A stretch of 64,000 nt of DNA from Rhizobium sp. RCAM05350 (GTDB lineage Bacteria > Pseudomonadota > Alphaproteobacteria > Rhizobiales > Rhizobiaceae): positions 1,116,001 to 1,180,000 of the forward strand of contig CP087974.1 in NCBI GenBank assembly GCA_024426085.1, written 5' to 3'. Shown here piece by piece: positions 43,469-54,166 of the stretch (positions within the stretch are counted from its first letter, which is position 1; each line of letters starts with the position of its first letter). A program made the translations under genes and the position numbers. The notes under the pieces were generated by a model that saw only the letters and a list, made by a program, of their open reading frames with translations, made no database searches and was not told the origin of the DNA.

Positions 43469-44546
43469 ATGACGGAAACAACCCAGCACGACGCCAATCA
43501 GGTACAGAATGCCGCGATCCTGCTCAAGGTCGCCCAGACCATGGCCAAGCTTGGCGTTGCCGCTTTTCCGCGCAATTACGAACTGTTCTACGAGGCGCTG
43601 TCCGGCAGCAATCTACAGCTGACACGCGAGGTTGCGGCGCTTGGCGCCCATCCGATGCAGAACCAGATCGAGCAGATCGGCGTCAAATATCACCTCTCCG
43701 GCTTTGCTGCGATCGCGGCCGACACGATCCGCGCCGATACCGCCCGCTCGATCTCTGCCGTCAGCCATGCGTTGAAGGACAGCATCGCCAAGAAGGAAGT
43801 CTTTGCCGCGATGCTGCGCAGCTTCATCACCCGGCTGGAAACCGATCCGGTCGCCGGCATGTCCGATTTTGCCGATGATGCCGCGCGCCTGCGCGATGCG
43901 GTCGCCGTGTTCGAGCGCGAGGAAAAGGCTTTGCCACGGCGATGAACGAGACCGTGACGCAGCTCGGCGGCATCGGCAGCGATATCGAGACGATGCGCAA
44001 GGCCGCCACCCGAGATCCCGTCACCGGCCTGCCGAACCGCATCGCCTTTTCGGCCAAGCTCACGGCGCTATATGACGACGGCAAGGCTGTCGGCCCGGCA
44101 GCGCTGGCGCTTGTCACTGTCGAGGGCCTGCGCGACATGGGCGAGCGTCATGGCGCAACGACGGTCGAGAAAGCGCTGAAGAAGCTGGCGCCGGAATTCC
44201 GCAAATCCGTCAAGAAGAACGATTTCGTCGCTCGCATCGGTACCGATGAATTCGCCTTCGTCTTCCACGACGTCTCGGCCGACAATGCCGAAGCGATTGC
44301 GCAGCGGATCTGCGCCTCGGTCGAAGGCGTGCAGGTCGCCCTGCCGAACCGGGCGTTCACGACACAGACGCTGTCGCTCTCGACCGGCATCGCCATGGCA
44401 TTTACCGCATCCGGCGGCGTCGATCTGTTCACCCAGGCCGAGCTTGCTTTGCGGGCGGTTCGCAGCGGCGGTAAGCCGGGCACATTGGTGTTTTCCGCCG
44501 CAATCGGCGGCCGCACGAAAAAACCTACTCTCCGCACGCCGCCTGA
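43469..44546 (+). CDS. GGDEF-domain protein with degenerate signature (frameshifted)
   Basis: About 359 residues. The N-terminal 150 residues are helical and lack membrane segments (NAAILLKVAQTMAKLGVAAF). The C-terminal GGDEF domain has TRDPVTGLPNRIAFSAKL but the signature is RIGTDEFAFVF, with Thr in place of the second Gly. An inhibitory RxxD site is not evident. Activity as a diguanylate cyclase is uncertain; it may bind rather than make c-di-GMP. Breaks near 43935 and 44522 (an A6 run). As printed, the second half reads straight through into the ABC-F gene; with one A changed it ends with TGA at 44544-44546. Confidence 0.8.
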
Positions 44547-44604
44547 CCCTGTTGCGCTGCGGCAAAGCCTTGCCTTCTGGGCTGAGTTCGGCCAAAACGC
44601 GGCC

Positions 44605-46492
44605 ATGATCACGCTCAATAATCTTTCGGCCCGCATTGTCGGACGCCTTCTCATCGACCAGGCCAGCGTTGCGCTGCCGGCCGGCATCAAAGCAGGCCTC
44701 GTCGGCAAGAATGGTGCCGGCAAGTCGACCCTGTTCAAAATCATCACCGGCGACATGGAGGCCGAGACCGGTTCGGTCTCGATCCCGAAGAATGCCCGTA
44801 TCGGCCAGGTGGCGCAGGAAGCTCCCGGCACCGAGGAGCCGCTGCTCGAGATCGTGCTGAAAGCCGACAAGGAGCGCGAGGCGCTGCTCGCCGAAGCTGA
44901 GACCGCGACCGACCCGCACCGCATCGCCGATATCCATATGCGGCTCGCCGATATCCAGGCTCATTCGGCCGAGTCGCGCGCCGCCAGCATCCTGGCCGGC
45001 CTCGGCTTCGATGCCGCTGCGCAGTTGCGCCCGGCCTCGTCCTTTTCCGGCGGCTGGCGCATGCGTGTCGCGCTGGCGGCCGTGCTGTTTTCCGAGCCGG
45101 ATCTTCTGCTCCTCGACGAGCCGACCAACTATCTCGACCTGGAAGGCACGCTGTGGCTTGAGGATTACATCAGCAAATATCCGCACACGGTCATCATCAT
45201 CAGCCATGACCGCGACCTCCTGAACACCGCCGTCAACGCCATCATCCATCTCGACCAGCAGAAGCTGACCTTCTACCGCGGCTCCTACGACCAGTTCGAG
45301 CGCCAGCGCCGAGGCGATGGAATTGCAGACCAAGGCCAAGGTCAAGAACGATGCGGCGCGCAAGCATCTGCAGGCCTTCATCGATCGCTTCAAGGCCAAG
45401 GCTTCCAAAGCCCGCCAGGCGCAGTCGCGCGTCAAGGCGCTGGAGCGCATGGGCACGGTGTCGGCCGTCATCGAGGATCACGTCCAGGGCTTCAAATTCC
45501 CCGATCCGGAGAAGGAAGCCGCCTCGCCGATCATCGCGCTGGAAAACGGCACCGTCGGCTATACGCCGGGCAAGCCGATCCTGCAGCATCTGTCGCTGCG
45601 CATCGATACCGACGACCGTATCGCCCTGCTCGGCTCGGAACGGCAACGGTAAATCGACCTTCGCCAAGCTGATCTCCGGCAGGCTGCCCGCCACCGGCGG
45701 TTCGGTGCAGGTGGCGCCGGGCCTGAAGATCGGTTTCTTCGCCCAGCACCAGCTGGACGACCTGATCCCTGAACACGATGCCGTCGAGCATGTGCGCCAG
45801 CGCATGCCGGGAGCGACGGAAGGCAAGGTGCGCGCCCGCGTGGCCCAGATGGGCCTAGCGACCGCCAAGATGAGCACGCCGGCCAAGGACCTCTCCGGTG
45901 GTGAAAAGGCTCGCCTGCTGATGGGCCTCGCCGCCTTCGACGCGCCGAACCTGCTCATCCTCGACGAACCGACCAACCATCTGGATATCGACAGCCGCAA
46001 TGCGCTGATCCAGGCGCTGAACGAATATACCGGCGCCGTCATCCTGATCTCGCACGATCGCCACCTGATCGAGGCGACCGCCGACCGGCTGTGGTTGGTC
46101 AAGGACGGCACCGTCTCCAACTATGACGGCGACCTCGAGGACTACCGCTCAACCATCGTCCAGAGCTCGAAGGGCAAGGGCGGTAAGGGCAAGGGCAACG
46201 GCGGCGAGGAGCAGCTGAGCAAGGCCGAGCAGCGCAAGGCCAATGCCGACAAGCGCGCCACCTTCGCGCCGTTGAAGAAAAGATCAACGATGTCGAATCC
46301 TTGACGGCAAAACTGAACAAACAGATTCAAGTCCTCGACAAGGATCTTGAAGACCAAGACCTCTACGACAAGTTCCCGGAAAAGGCCGCAGCCAAGGTCA
46401 AGGAACGCGCCGAAGTCGTCGCCAAGCTTGCCAAGGCCGAGGAGCACTGGATGGAACTTTCCAGCCAGTATGAAGAGGCGATGGCAAGCTGA
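44605..46492 (+). CDS. ABC-F family ATPase, Uup/YheS-like (frameshifted)
   Basis: About 629 residues, two ABC domains, no membrane segments. First ABC: GLVGKNGAGKSTLFKIITGD (Walker A), FSGGWRMRVALA (signature), PDLLLLDEPTNYLDL (Walker B). The linker is the Lys/Arg-rich ABC-F type (KAKVKNDAARKHLQAFIDRF). Second ABC: NGNGKSTFAKLISG, LSGGEKARLLMGLAAF, LLILDEPTNHLDIDSRNALI. The C-terminal part is a coiled coil (NDVESLTAKLNKQIQVLDKD). ABC-F proteins act on ribosomes. Breaks near 45310, 45648 and 46285. Confidence 0.93.
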
Positions 46493-46511
46493 TCTTGCCG
46501 TTCTGACTGCG

Positions 46512-46536
46512 GACAACCGTCATATCGACGGTTGTC
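46512..46536. terminator. Strong inverted repeat after the ABC-F gene
   Basis: GACAACCGTC and GACGGTTGTC are perfect 10-base arms around ATATC, 19 bases after the ABC-F stop. There is no T tract, so termination by itself is doubtful; it may stabilise the mRNA end or help Rho-dependent termination. Confidence 0.5.
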
Positions 46537-46576
46537 GAGAGTGCCGATAATCTGTGCGAGAGACCTCCCCATTCTC

Positions 46577-46692
46577 CGTCATCCCGGACCTGTTCCGGGA
46601 TCCAGCCAGCTCAAGTCCTTGAGCTGTAAGAGTCTTTTGACCCAACGGACGTCGGGTCACTGGATCCCCGCCACCAGGGCGAGGATGACGGT
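46577..46692. repeat. Intergenic palindromic element
   Basis: The element starts with CCGTCATCC and ends with the inverse GGATGACGG. Inside it has nested stems: TCCCGGA/TCCGGGA, CTCAAG/CTTGAG, GACCC/GGGTC, and GGATCCAGC against CTGGATCC. This composition and the GTCATCC ends are typical of dispersed intergenic repeats in rhizobial and related genomes. Only one copy is in the window. It carries no ORF with a ribosome site. Confidence 0.65.
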
Positions 46693-46791
46693 GGATGGAT
46701 AGCCCCTACCAAAAACAACATCCACTGCGCTTGGCAGCAGCCCAAATGGCGGGTTGATCTCGCCGTTTTCTTTCATCCGACGTTCTCGCCT

Positions 46792-47701
46792 TTACACAGC
46801 CGGCGCCCGCTTGCAGTTCGGGATGGTCATCGCCGCGACGCCGGTGATGACGCAGGCAAGTCCGACCAGTGCGGTGCTGCTGATGCTCTCTCCCAGGAAG
46901 AGGATACCGATCGCCACGCCAATGGGAACGCGCAGATAGGCCTGCGCCGTCGTTCCGACGGAGCCCAGCGTGTGTACCAGCCGGAAATAGATGACGAAGG
47001 CGAGCGCCGTCGAAAAGACAGAGAGGCACAGCAAGGCGAGAATTGAGGCCATAGACGGCGCCAATGTCCAAGGCCGGTCGATCGCCAGGCTGAGCGGCAT
47101 CAGGATGACAGCACCGCAGATCAGTGAGCCGGCAGCCGGCATCATCGGATCGAGCGACTTGAAACCGCGGCCGAAGATGGCCGCCCCCTGCATAGCATAT
47201 CGTCGCGGCGACGATGGCAAGCTGGGCCGGCAGTTGGTCACCGGCACCGTTCAACGCTTCCAGACCAACGACAAGGGTAATCCCCACGATGCCGGCGATA
47301 ACGCCTGAACAGCTTGCGGCCGGTGACCGGTTCATGGCGCGTCAGAAGGGCGGTCAGCAGAAAGGCGAAGATCGGCGTCGTCGAATTCAGGATGGCGGCG
47401 AGACCGGCATCGACGGTTTTTTCCGCCCAGGCAATCAGCGTGAAGGGGATTGCGCTATTGAGGCAGGCCTGAAACAGGAACCTGCCCCATGTCGCCCTGT
47501 CCTTGGGCAGGGAAAGTCCCCTGAAAGCGCAGGACCGCCAGCAAAAGCAGGCCGGCGATCAAGGTGCGGGTGGCAATCAGCGAGATCGGCGGGAATTGTC
47601 TCCACGCCGATCTTGATGAATGTGTAGGAAGCGCCCCAGAGTGTTGCGAGCGCAAGTAGCAGCGCCAGTTCTCTTTTCAAATCGACATTGTTCGGTGTCA
47701 T
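46792..47701 (-). CDS. EamA/DMT-family transporter (frameshifted)
   Basis: About 303 residues, ten hydrophobic segments in two EamA halves. The first half begins with ELALLLALATLWGASYTFIK, the typical EamA start, and the second contains ALAFVIYFRLVHTLGSVGTT and LRVPIGVAIGILFLGESIS followed by ALVGLACVITGVAAMTI. The exported metabolite is unknown. At least three breaks (about 47600, 47460 and 47240) make the middle hard to read. It is on the same strand as the next EamA gene, 136 bases downstream of it. Confidence 0.82.
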
Positions 47702-47837
47702 ATTCGTCTCGCATCGGAGGGATTGGCAAATTCCCCTCTGCTATATCGACCTTGACGCCGGAATGCTTCGATGAAGACCGAAGTGTAAACAGCTCTCTTG
47801 AGCGAACTCAATCAGCCACAGGCAAAGCCACCTTACT

Positions 47838-48699
47838 CTACCGGGCGAATTTTCGCGCACCGGCGACGCACAGAATGACGGCGACGGTGACCACCAGCAT
47901 CATCCAGCTCACCGGTTCATGCAACAAGGTTGCCGCCAGCGCCAGACCAAAGAACGGCTGCAGCAATTGCAGCTGGCCGACGGCGGCGATGCCGCCCTGC
48001 ACGAGGCCACGATACCAGAAGATGAAACCGATCAGCATGCTGAACAGCGACACATAGGCAAGGCTCAGCCACGCAGGCAGCGCAACGTTGGAGAACGTTT
48101 CCGGCATGAAGGCAATCGACAGCGCGATCATTACCGGCAGCGACAGGACCAGCGCCCAGCAGATCACCTGCCAGCCGCCGAGCGTGCGCGACAGCCTTGC
48201 CCCTTCGGCATAACTGAGCCCCGCAGACGGTGATGGCGGCAAGCATCAACCCATTACCGGTGGGTGAAGCCGTTCCGCCCTGCATAAGTGCAAAACCGGC
48301 GACCAGCGCACTGCCAAGCGTGGAAAATATCCAGAATGCCGGCTTCGGCCGCTCGCCGCCGCGTAACACGCCGAAGATCGCCGTCGCGAGTGGAAGCAGG
48401 CCGACGAAAACGATGGAATGGGCCGAGGTGACGTGCTGGAGCGCCAGCGCCGTCAAAAGCGGAAAACCAACGACCACCCCTGAGGGCAACCACCACCAGC
48501 GAGACGATATCGCCGCGCGACGGCCGCTTCTGCCGGAAGACGAGAAGCAGGCAGAGCGCCAAAAGGCCGGCAATCGCCGCGCGCCACCGTCAGGAACACC
48601 GGGTCCAGCTGCATCACCGCCACGCGTCGCCGGCAGCGAGCCGCTGAAGATCACCACGCCGATCAATCCATTGATAAATCCACTCGCCGTCCGGTCCAT
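47838..48699 (-). CDS. EamA/DMT-family transporter next to MocR regulator (frameshifted)
   Basis: About 287 residues, ten hydrophobic segments. The N-terminus is MDRTASGFINGLIGVVIFSG; further stretches are LTALALQHVTSAHSIVFVGL, LLPLATAIFGVLRGGERPKP and LAYVSLFSMLIGFIFWYRGL with LLQPFFGLALAATLLHEPVS. Breaks near 48640-48490 (at least two) and near 48225. AAGGAG precedes 48699. It is divergent from a MocR-type regulator, and the 81 bases between them contain two palindromes, so regulation by that protein is likely. Confidence 0.85.
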
Positions 48700-48735
48700 G
48701 TCACACTCCTTCGTTTCGCCCTTATCGCGGCCGCG

Positions 48736-48750
48736 GCTGGCAATGCCAGC
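48736..48750. promoter_or_regulatory. Palindrome in EamA-MocR divergent promoter (distal)
   Basis: GCTGGC-AAT-GCCAGC, a perfect 6-base inverted repeat with a 3-base spacer, lies midway between the two starts. It could be a second operator or part of the promoter architecture. Confidence 0.5.
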
Positions 48751-48761
48751 AACAGTCATAT

Positions 48762-48779
48762 ACAGTTTGGCAAAACTGT
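48762..48779. promoter_or_regulatory. Palindrome in EamA-MocR divergent promoter (proximal), candidate operator
   Basis: ACAGTTT-GGCA-AAACTGT is a perfect 7-base inverted repeat that ends one base before the MocR ATG (48781). A further ACAGT half-site lies at 48752-48756, in direct orientation with the left arm. MocR proteins usually bind near their own start and to direct or inverted half-sites, so autoregulation and control of the divergent transporter are plausible. Confidence 0.6.
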
Positions 48780-48780
48780 T

Positions 48781-50199
48781 ATGGTATCGGATCACGTACA
48801 GATGCTCGACGACATGAAGAACGGCACCCGGATTGCCGCGGTCATCGCCGCGATAAGGCAGCGCGTTGCCGGCCGCAGCCTGACGCCCGGCGACAAGCTG
48901 CCGTCTATCCGGGCGTTTGCACGGACCTTGCAGGTATCCACATCTACCGTGGTCGAAGCCTATGACCGTCTTGCCGCCGAAGGCGTGATCCAGCCGCGTC
49001 CCGGTTCCGGGTTCTACGTGGCGAGCCAGGCGGCGCCGCTATCCCTGTCGGAAATCGGGCCGAAACTGGACCGGGCGGTCGATCCCTTCTGGGTTTCATG
49101 ACAATCATTGGACGCGGCCGGCGATGATCTCAAGCCGGGATGCGGCTGGCTGCCGCCCTCGTGGTTGCCGGACGACGGCGTGCGCCGCGCCTTGCGGACC
49201 TTGTCGCGTGCCGATGGTCCGTCGCTGGCGGCCTATGGCAGCCCGCTCGGCCTGCCACCGCTGCGCCAGCTGATCGCGCGCAGAATGGGCGATCACGGCA
49301 TTGATGCATCGCCCGACCAGATCATCCTGACGGAATCGGGAACCCAGGCGCTGGATTTCATGTGCCGGTTCCTGCTCGAGCCAGGCGACACTGTCATGGT
49401 GGACGACCCCTGCTATTTCAATTTCCATGCGCTGCTGCGCGCCCACCGCGCCAACATCGTCAGCGTTGCCTATACGCCCATCGGCCCGGATATCGAGCAG
49501 TTCGCGAAGGCGCTGCAGGAGCACAAGCCGCGGCTCTACATCACCAATTCAGCCATCCACAACCCGACCGGGGCGACGCTGTCGCCGGTGACGGCGCACC
49601 GTGTGCTGAAACTTGCCGAACAGGCCGGGCTCACCATCATCGAGGACGATATCTTCGCCGATTTCGAGCATGCGCCCGCGCCGAGGCTCGCCGCCTTCGA
49701 CGGACTGGATCGCGTCATCCATATCGGCAGCTTTTCCAAGACCCTGTCAGCTTCGGCGCGCTGCGGCTTCATTGCCACCCGCCCGGACTGGATCGAGGGA
49801 CTGATTGACCTGAAGATCGCCACCACATTTGGCGGCGGTCCCCTCTCCGCCGAACTGGTGCTAAACGTGCTGCGTGACGGCAGCTACCGCAAGCATATGG
49901 ACGGGCTGCGTGTACGTCTCTCCCGCGCCATGGCCGACGTGAGCGGCCGGCTGAAAAACCTCGGCATCGTCCCGTGGATCGAGCCGCAGGCTGGCATGTT
50001 CTTATGGAGCCGGTTGCCGGATGGTCTTGATTCGGCGGATATTGCCCGGGAGGCGCTGGCAGACAATATCGTCCTTGCCCCAGGCAATGTCTTCAGCCTG
50101 TCGCAATCGGCAACGAGTTTTTTGCGGTTCAATGTCTCGCAGTCCCAGGACGACCGCGTCTTCATGGCTCTACGCGAGGCTATTGCACGGAAGCGATAG
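48781..50199 (+). CDS. MocR/PdxR-type GntR regulator with aminotransferase domain (frameshifted)
   Basis: About 472 residues. The N-terminal winged helix is AAVIAAIRQRVAGRSLTPGD, KLPSIRAFARTLQVSTSTVV, EAYDRLAAEGVIQPRPGSGF. The C-terminal domain is a class I aminotransferase fold with NSAIHNPTGATLSPVTAHRV, EDDIFADFEH and the PLP Lys in IGSFSKTLSASARCGFI. It probably senses PLP or an amino compound. One break near 49100 sits exactly in the linker between the two domains. Divergent from an EamA transporter, likely its target. Confidence 0.92.
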
Positions 50200-50303
50200 C
50201 CAATCGCTGCAGGTAGCGGGCGAAAGCTTATCCACAAGCAAATGCTAAAATTTTACCAAAACCTTTAAGCCACCGTTCAAATGGAGGCTTTAACTTTGCC
50301 TTC

Positions 50304-50522
50304 ATGAAACACGAAACCCAAAATGTTTTCCGGTTCCGGCGCGTCAAATGGGGCGATCCCAGGCACGCGATGAATGCGCTGCGCAACAAGGAGCCGGTTT
50401 TCGTCGAAGAGGCTCAGGCATCAAGCCGCCTGTTCTGGGTTCTCGTCGTACTTCTGGTCATCGCCGTCTTCGTTAGCATCGTCATCTTCGGCGGCCATCG
50501 CAATCTGCCCTTTTGGCGCTGA
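50304..50522 (+). CDS. Small single-helix membrane protein, hypothetical
   Basis: A 72-residue ORF beginning MKHETQNVFRFRRVKWGDPR, a basic cytoplasmic part, followed by one helix (LFWVLVVLLVIAVFVSIVIF) and a short tail (GGHRNLPFWR). GGAGG lies upstream, although at long spacing (about 16 bases). I do not recognise the family. It converges with the GNAT gene, whose stop is 10 bases away. Confidence 0.6.
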   Translation: MKHETQNVFRFRRVKWGDPRHAMNALRNKEPVFVEEAQASSRLFWVLVVLLVIAVFVSIVIFGGHRNLPFWR

Positions 50523-50531
50523 CACCGCGCC

Positions 50532-51375
50532 CTATCCCAGTTCGAATGTGGTAATCCCGTAAATCTGTCCGAGCGGCAGCTCCGGCACCGGACCGCGATA
50601 CATCCGCGCCGTTTCTGAAAACCGGTTTCAGATTGTAGCGATCACAAAGCGCACGCGCTGCGGCGTTGGGCTCTGGGATATCGAGATAGACCTGGCGGCC
50701 GCCAACACTCGTCACCAGTTTGCGGAAAATCAGATCGGCGTTTGTTTCGCTGTCGGCAAACAGCGGCCCAATCTTGTGGCCCTCGCGGCAGGCGCGGATG
50801 GTACCGTAACCAACGACCTCGGAATTGCGCAGCAGGGCGAAGCTTTCGCGCGTGTCCGTTGCCTTCAGCCATTCGCGCAGGAATGCGTCCCGCCGCGCCG
50901 GATTGAACCGCGCATCATAATCGGCCAGCATCGGCACAAGCACCGGAGAGACCGAAACCAGCTCCGTGCCGGGCGGTTCGGTGCACTGGATCTCGCCGCC
51001 ATAACGGAAATTGGCATGGGCATAGACGAAGCCAGATTTATGGTAATTGTCCTGCTGGGCCACCACGCCATCGAGCCCGATCGTCCGGCCTCCCGATTCG
51101 GCCAGCGCCCTTTGCCAAAGCGCAAGGCCGATCCCCTGCCCGCGAAAATCCGGATGCGCCATGTAGAACCCCAGAAAGGCATAGTGATCGTCATAGCGCA
51201 CCAGCGACAGCGCCGCCGCCACGGTGCCAGCGTCCTCGGCAATCCAGTAGCCGTCGGGATCGGCCGCCCAAAACGCCGGGGCATCGTCGAGACCGGGATT
51301 CCAGCCCTCTCTGGCCGCCCAGTCGATCAGGACATCGAGATCGGCACGGCTGGCTTTTCGGATGATCGGGGGCAT
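50532..51375 (-). CDS. GNAT family N-acetyltransferase, two-domain (frameshifted)
   Basis: About 281 residues. The N-terminal GNAT domain begins [20 protein letters not shown] and has the acetyl-CoA motif [18 protein letters not shown]. The C-terminal half ([54 protein letters not shown]) is an Acetyltransf_18-like domain. The substrate is unknown. One break near 50605 is needed; the repaired end reads [20 protein letters not shown] with the stop at 50532. The start at 51375 follows GGAGTGTCC. Divergent from the galactose dehydrogenase gene. Confidence 0.85.
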
Positions 51376-51550
51376 GGACACTCCTTTGACATTGCAGACT
51401 ACCCAAATAGCGCAGCTTGGCTATTGTCCACCACCCGCAGCAACGATTGTCGTCAGGTCATCGTTTACAGGCAGCGACAGCCGCTTGCCCGGGATTGTCT
51501 TTCTGCTACAAAAGCCCACCGTAAAAGTCATACAAATCGAGCGAAGCACC

Positions 51551-52478
<928 letters not shown>

Positions 52479-52503
52479 GCGCTTCTGTCTGCCTAAAAAA
52501 TCA

Positions 52504-52531
52504 AAAGGCCGTGGAGCGATCCACGGCCTTT
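52504..52531 (+). terminator. Intrinsic terminator after galactose dehydrogenase
   Basis: AAAGGCCGTGGA and TCCACGGCCTTT are perfect 12-base arms around GCGA, with a short T run. It is 25 bases after the stop and marks the left edge of the accessory segment. Confidence 0.85.
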
Positions 52532-52670
52532 AACCGAATGTGGAACCAAAGCACATTTTGACGTCGAACCGCCGGCAACACAGGCATTGCGAGCGGTTTT
52601 ACCTACCGGAAATATCTGCATCAAGCATCCTCAGTTGTCGTCGGATGCCCATTGGCGACAACGGCACGGC

Positions 52671-52695
52671 GTCCGCTTTTAGGCCCAAAGCGGAC
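52671..52695. repeat. Stem-loop with GGCCCAAAGCGGAC motif
   Basis: GTCCGCTTT and AAAGCGGAC are 9-base perfect arms around TAGGCCC. Two degenerate copies of the right half (TxGGCxCAxAGCGG) occur at 53321 and 53961, so this is a small dispersed sequence in the accessory segment. The three lie about 640 bases apart. Confidence 0.55.
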
Positions 52696-52709
52696 GAACA
52701 ATCATCGCC

Positions 52710-53246
52710 TCATGAACGGTGAAATGAAGCTCTCACTGTCTCCAGAATCTCTGGATAGGATTTTAGAAGCCCACTCTGGAACCACATGCTTCGACCCTGC
52801 CACAATTCAAACCTTTGGGTTCTTTTCTTGGCTGCGCTGATCACTGAGGAATAGAACCTTTTGAGTTCGGATGAGGGTGAAATGTGCGCGTCGCCAGACA
52901 CAAAGAAGCTTTGATAGGCGATAGTCATTCGAAAGACTGAGCTTGTCGCGTCGCGTAGTGGGAGCGTCATTATTTTTAAGTGACCAGAACCGGCGAACTG
53001 ATCGACCACAAAAATTCCTGTACCATCAGCATGTCGGTGCAGTTTGAATTTGAAGTTATCGGTTGCAAAAGAGGCGTGCTTGACAAAAAGCTGCTGCGAC
53101 CGAAGGCTCATTTGTTCAAGTAACTGGCTATCCGGTGGGCCTGAGATAGGCAGTTCGTCGTCTTTGGCGATAACGCAATCTGATAATTTTTCCTCGAAGA
53201 AGCTGTGCATGCGATCATGAAAAAAAATGAACTCGGTATCAGCCAT
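52710..53246 (-). CDS. Hypothetical protein of the accessory island
   Basis: Intact, 178 residues; I do not recognise the family. It begins MADTEFIFFHDRMHSFFEEK after AAGGG, has no signal peptide or membrane segment, and looks like a compact alpha/beta protein (KFKLHRHADGTGIFVVDQFA, SGHLKIMTLPLRDATSSVFR, MTIAYQSFFVSGDAHISPSS). Codon use is less GC-rich at third positions than in neighbouring core genes, which fits transfer. Divergent from the DUF695 gene. Confidence 0.6.
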   Translation of the reverse strand: MADTEFIFFHDRMHSFFEEKLSDCVIAKDDELPISGPPDSQLLEQMSLRSQQLFVKHASFATDNFKFKLHRHADGTGIFVVDQFAGSGHLKIMTLPLRDATSSVFRMTIAYQSFFVSGDAHISPSSELKRFYSSVISAAKKRTQRFELWQGRSMWFQSGLLKSYPEILETVRASFHRS

Positions 53247-53433
53247 AGTTGGTGTGCCCTTGGAACGCTTATCTTTATCATGGTGCTGTTGGATAACTTA
53301 GCCGCGACATGACCTGCAATTGGGCGCAGAGCGGACGAGCTGCTGGCGACCGTTGTTGGGCCCTATATGTTCTTGCCATATTTAGTTGCCAAATATAACA
53401 AACAGCTCACTTTGTTGGCCTCGGGAATTGCGC

Positions 53434-53917
53434 ATGAGTCTCTTCACGAAGTTTTTTTCCGTAATTATGGCGTGGGTTGTGCCAATGACTGCGAACGCAG
53501 AAGACACCTACTTCACGGCTACCGGCCAGGAAGATGGGAACGCGCTCATTTTTCGAAGCTTGAAAGCTGTGCCCGCCGGGGTGCATGAAGCCGATCTACC
53601 GAACCGGGTGATTATTCTTTGGCGCTATGAAAGTGATTTGAATGGAATGCCAGATGCGGATGCTAACAGTGCGCAAATCGCATTGGAAGATGCTCTTATC
53701 CCATTGGATGCGAACGAAATCGGCCGCCAAATGCTCGTGGTTACCGGAAACAACCGAAAGGAGTGGCACTGGTATGTTAAGGATTTTGATAGCTGGATAG
53801 CTCAGCTTAACCAAAGGCTGGCAACGAGCCCTGCCTACCCCATCGATATTTCTGCACTCCTACGAGCCGCAGTGGTCTTCATACAAAGATTTCCTCGCCG
53901 GGGTGAACGGCTTATAA
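53434..53917 (+). CDS. Exported DUF695-domain protein (frameshifted near end)
   Basis: About 161 residues. The signal peptide is MSLFTKFFSVIMAWVVPMTA followed by NA. The mature domain (RVIILWRYESDLNGMPDADA, LEDALIPLDANEIGRQMLVV, TGNNRKEWHWYVKDFDSWIA) is the DUF695 pattern. The function is unknown; DUF695 proteins often occur among small immunity-like genes. One break near 53865; repaired, the end is YEPQWSSYKDFLAGVNGL with a stop at 53917. The GC content is below that of the core genes. Confidence 0.7.
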
Positions 53918-54166
53918 GCTGAAAGTGAGAACACGGTCCCTTGAGACTGATGTCAGCTATTAGGCCCAAAGCGGTCGCAAACGGGTAATTGATGGGTATG
54001 ACCGGTACGCACGGGGATGGGTAAGCGGTGTGCAGCTGACACCTTGATCGAAATTCTGTAGGTGATGTCGATATTGGAGTCTTAATGGACGCCTGCAATG
54101 ACGCTCCACTAGCGACCTGCTTGGATTGAGTCCATTGAGAGAAGAGCCGTTTGGGGAAGTCAAAGC

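Noticed and set aside
43942..45672. A genuine GGDEF-ABC fusion protein
   Set aside because: The ABC-F part has its own ATG with the normal ABC-F N-terminus, and an A6 run next to a TGA explains the read-through; treated as two genes.
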